A DNA stretch of 5,702 bases from Verrucomicrobiota bacterium. Lineage in GTDB: Bacteria > Verrucomicrobiota > Verrucomicrobiia > Opitutales > UBA953. The stretch is taken from the NCBI GenBank assembly GCA_009924965.1, contig RFQN01000097.1, positions 1-5,702 of the forward strand, written 5' to 3'. Each line of letters starts with the position of its first letter. Within the stretch, counting starts at the first letter, position 1. Positions 5,672-5,702 of the stretch are shown piece by piece. Below the pieces are notes generated by a model, which worked only from the letters and a program-made list of their open reading frames with translations, had not been told where the DNA came from and did not search any database. A program made the translations under genes and the position numbers.

Positions 5672-5702
5672 ATGCACAAGACCCTCCTCACCCTCGCCCT
5701 GC
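5672..5702 (+). CDS. Start of a probable exported protein, truncated by the window edge
   Basis: ATG at 5672 opens a frame reading MHKTLLTLAL before the window ends. A basic residue followed by Leu/Ala-rich hydrophobic residues is how a Sec signal peptide begins. Codons are C/G-ending, as in the neighbouring genes, and the position just after a terminator suits a new gene. No Shine-Dalgarno sequence is visible (ACCCTCACAACC precedes the ATG). The product cannot be identified from ten residues; exported glycoside-processing proteins often sit beside Gfo/Idh genes in these bacteria, but that is only context. Confidence 0.55.
   Translation, partial: MHKTLLTLAL

Overview
The window is GC-rich, with strongly C/G-ending codons, and reads as one strand of a chromosomal region from a PVC-superphylum bacterium, most likely Verrucomicrobiota (Opitutales/Opitutaceae-like). 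That placement rests on the protein families seen together: a sorbosone-dehydrogenase-like propeller of the kind these bacteria carry in many copies, a PA14 + multihaem cytochrome c, and a Tat-exported Gfo/Idh/MocA oxidoreductase. It is inference, because no rRNA or marker gene is present.

Layout, all on the + strand. (1) From the left edge to 1565 lies the 3' part of a large gene for a secreted beta-propeller protein, closed by a textbook intrinsic terminator (1587-1613). (2) A 249-bp spacer (1566-1814) holds three consecutive families of degenerate short tandem repeats: 12-mers, then 7/10-mers, then C-rich 7-mers whose minus strand is a strong G-quadruplex motif. (3) At 1815-3845 lies a 676-residue exported cytochrome with an N-terminal PA14-like domain and five CxxCH haem sites. 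(4) A 233-bp spacer (3846-4078) holds an AT-rich palindrome, a short direct repeat and a GC-rich hairpin region. (5) At 4079-5605 lies a Gfo/Idh/MocA dehydrogenase with a twin-arginine signal, closed by a strong terminator (5617-5657). (6) The first ten codons of another gene, apparently for an exported protein, run off the right edge from 5672.

All three main proteins look destined for the periplasm. A plausible joint picture, which is inference, is extracytoplasmic sugar or glycoside oxidation: the propeller and the Tat-exported NAD(P)-type enzyme act on carbohydrate, and the pentahaem cytochrome takes up or passes on electrons. Terminators after the first and third genes argue for at least partly separate transcription units, so the link is by neighbourhood and location, not by a proven operon.

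No CRISPR array, tRNA, rRNA, insertion sequence or phage gene was seen. The families themselves are known. The least explained material is the spacer repeat array at 1628-1783, the unusual haem 3 of the cytochrome, and the hairpin region before the oxidoreductase.
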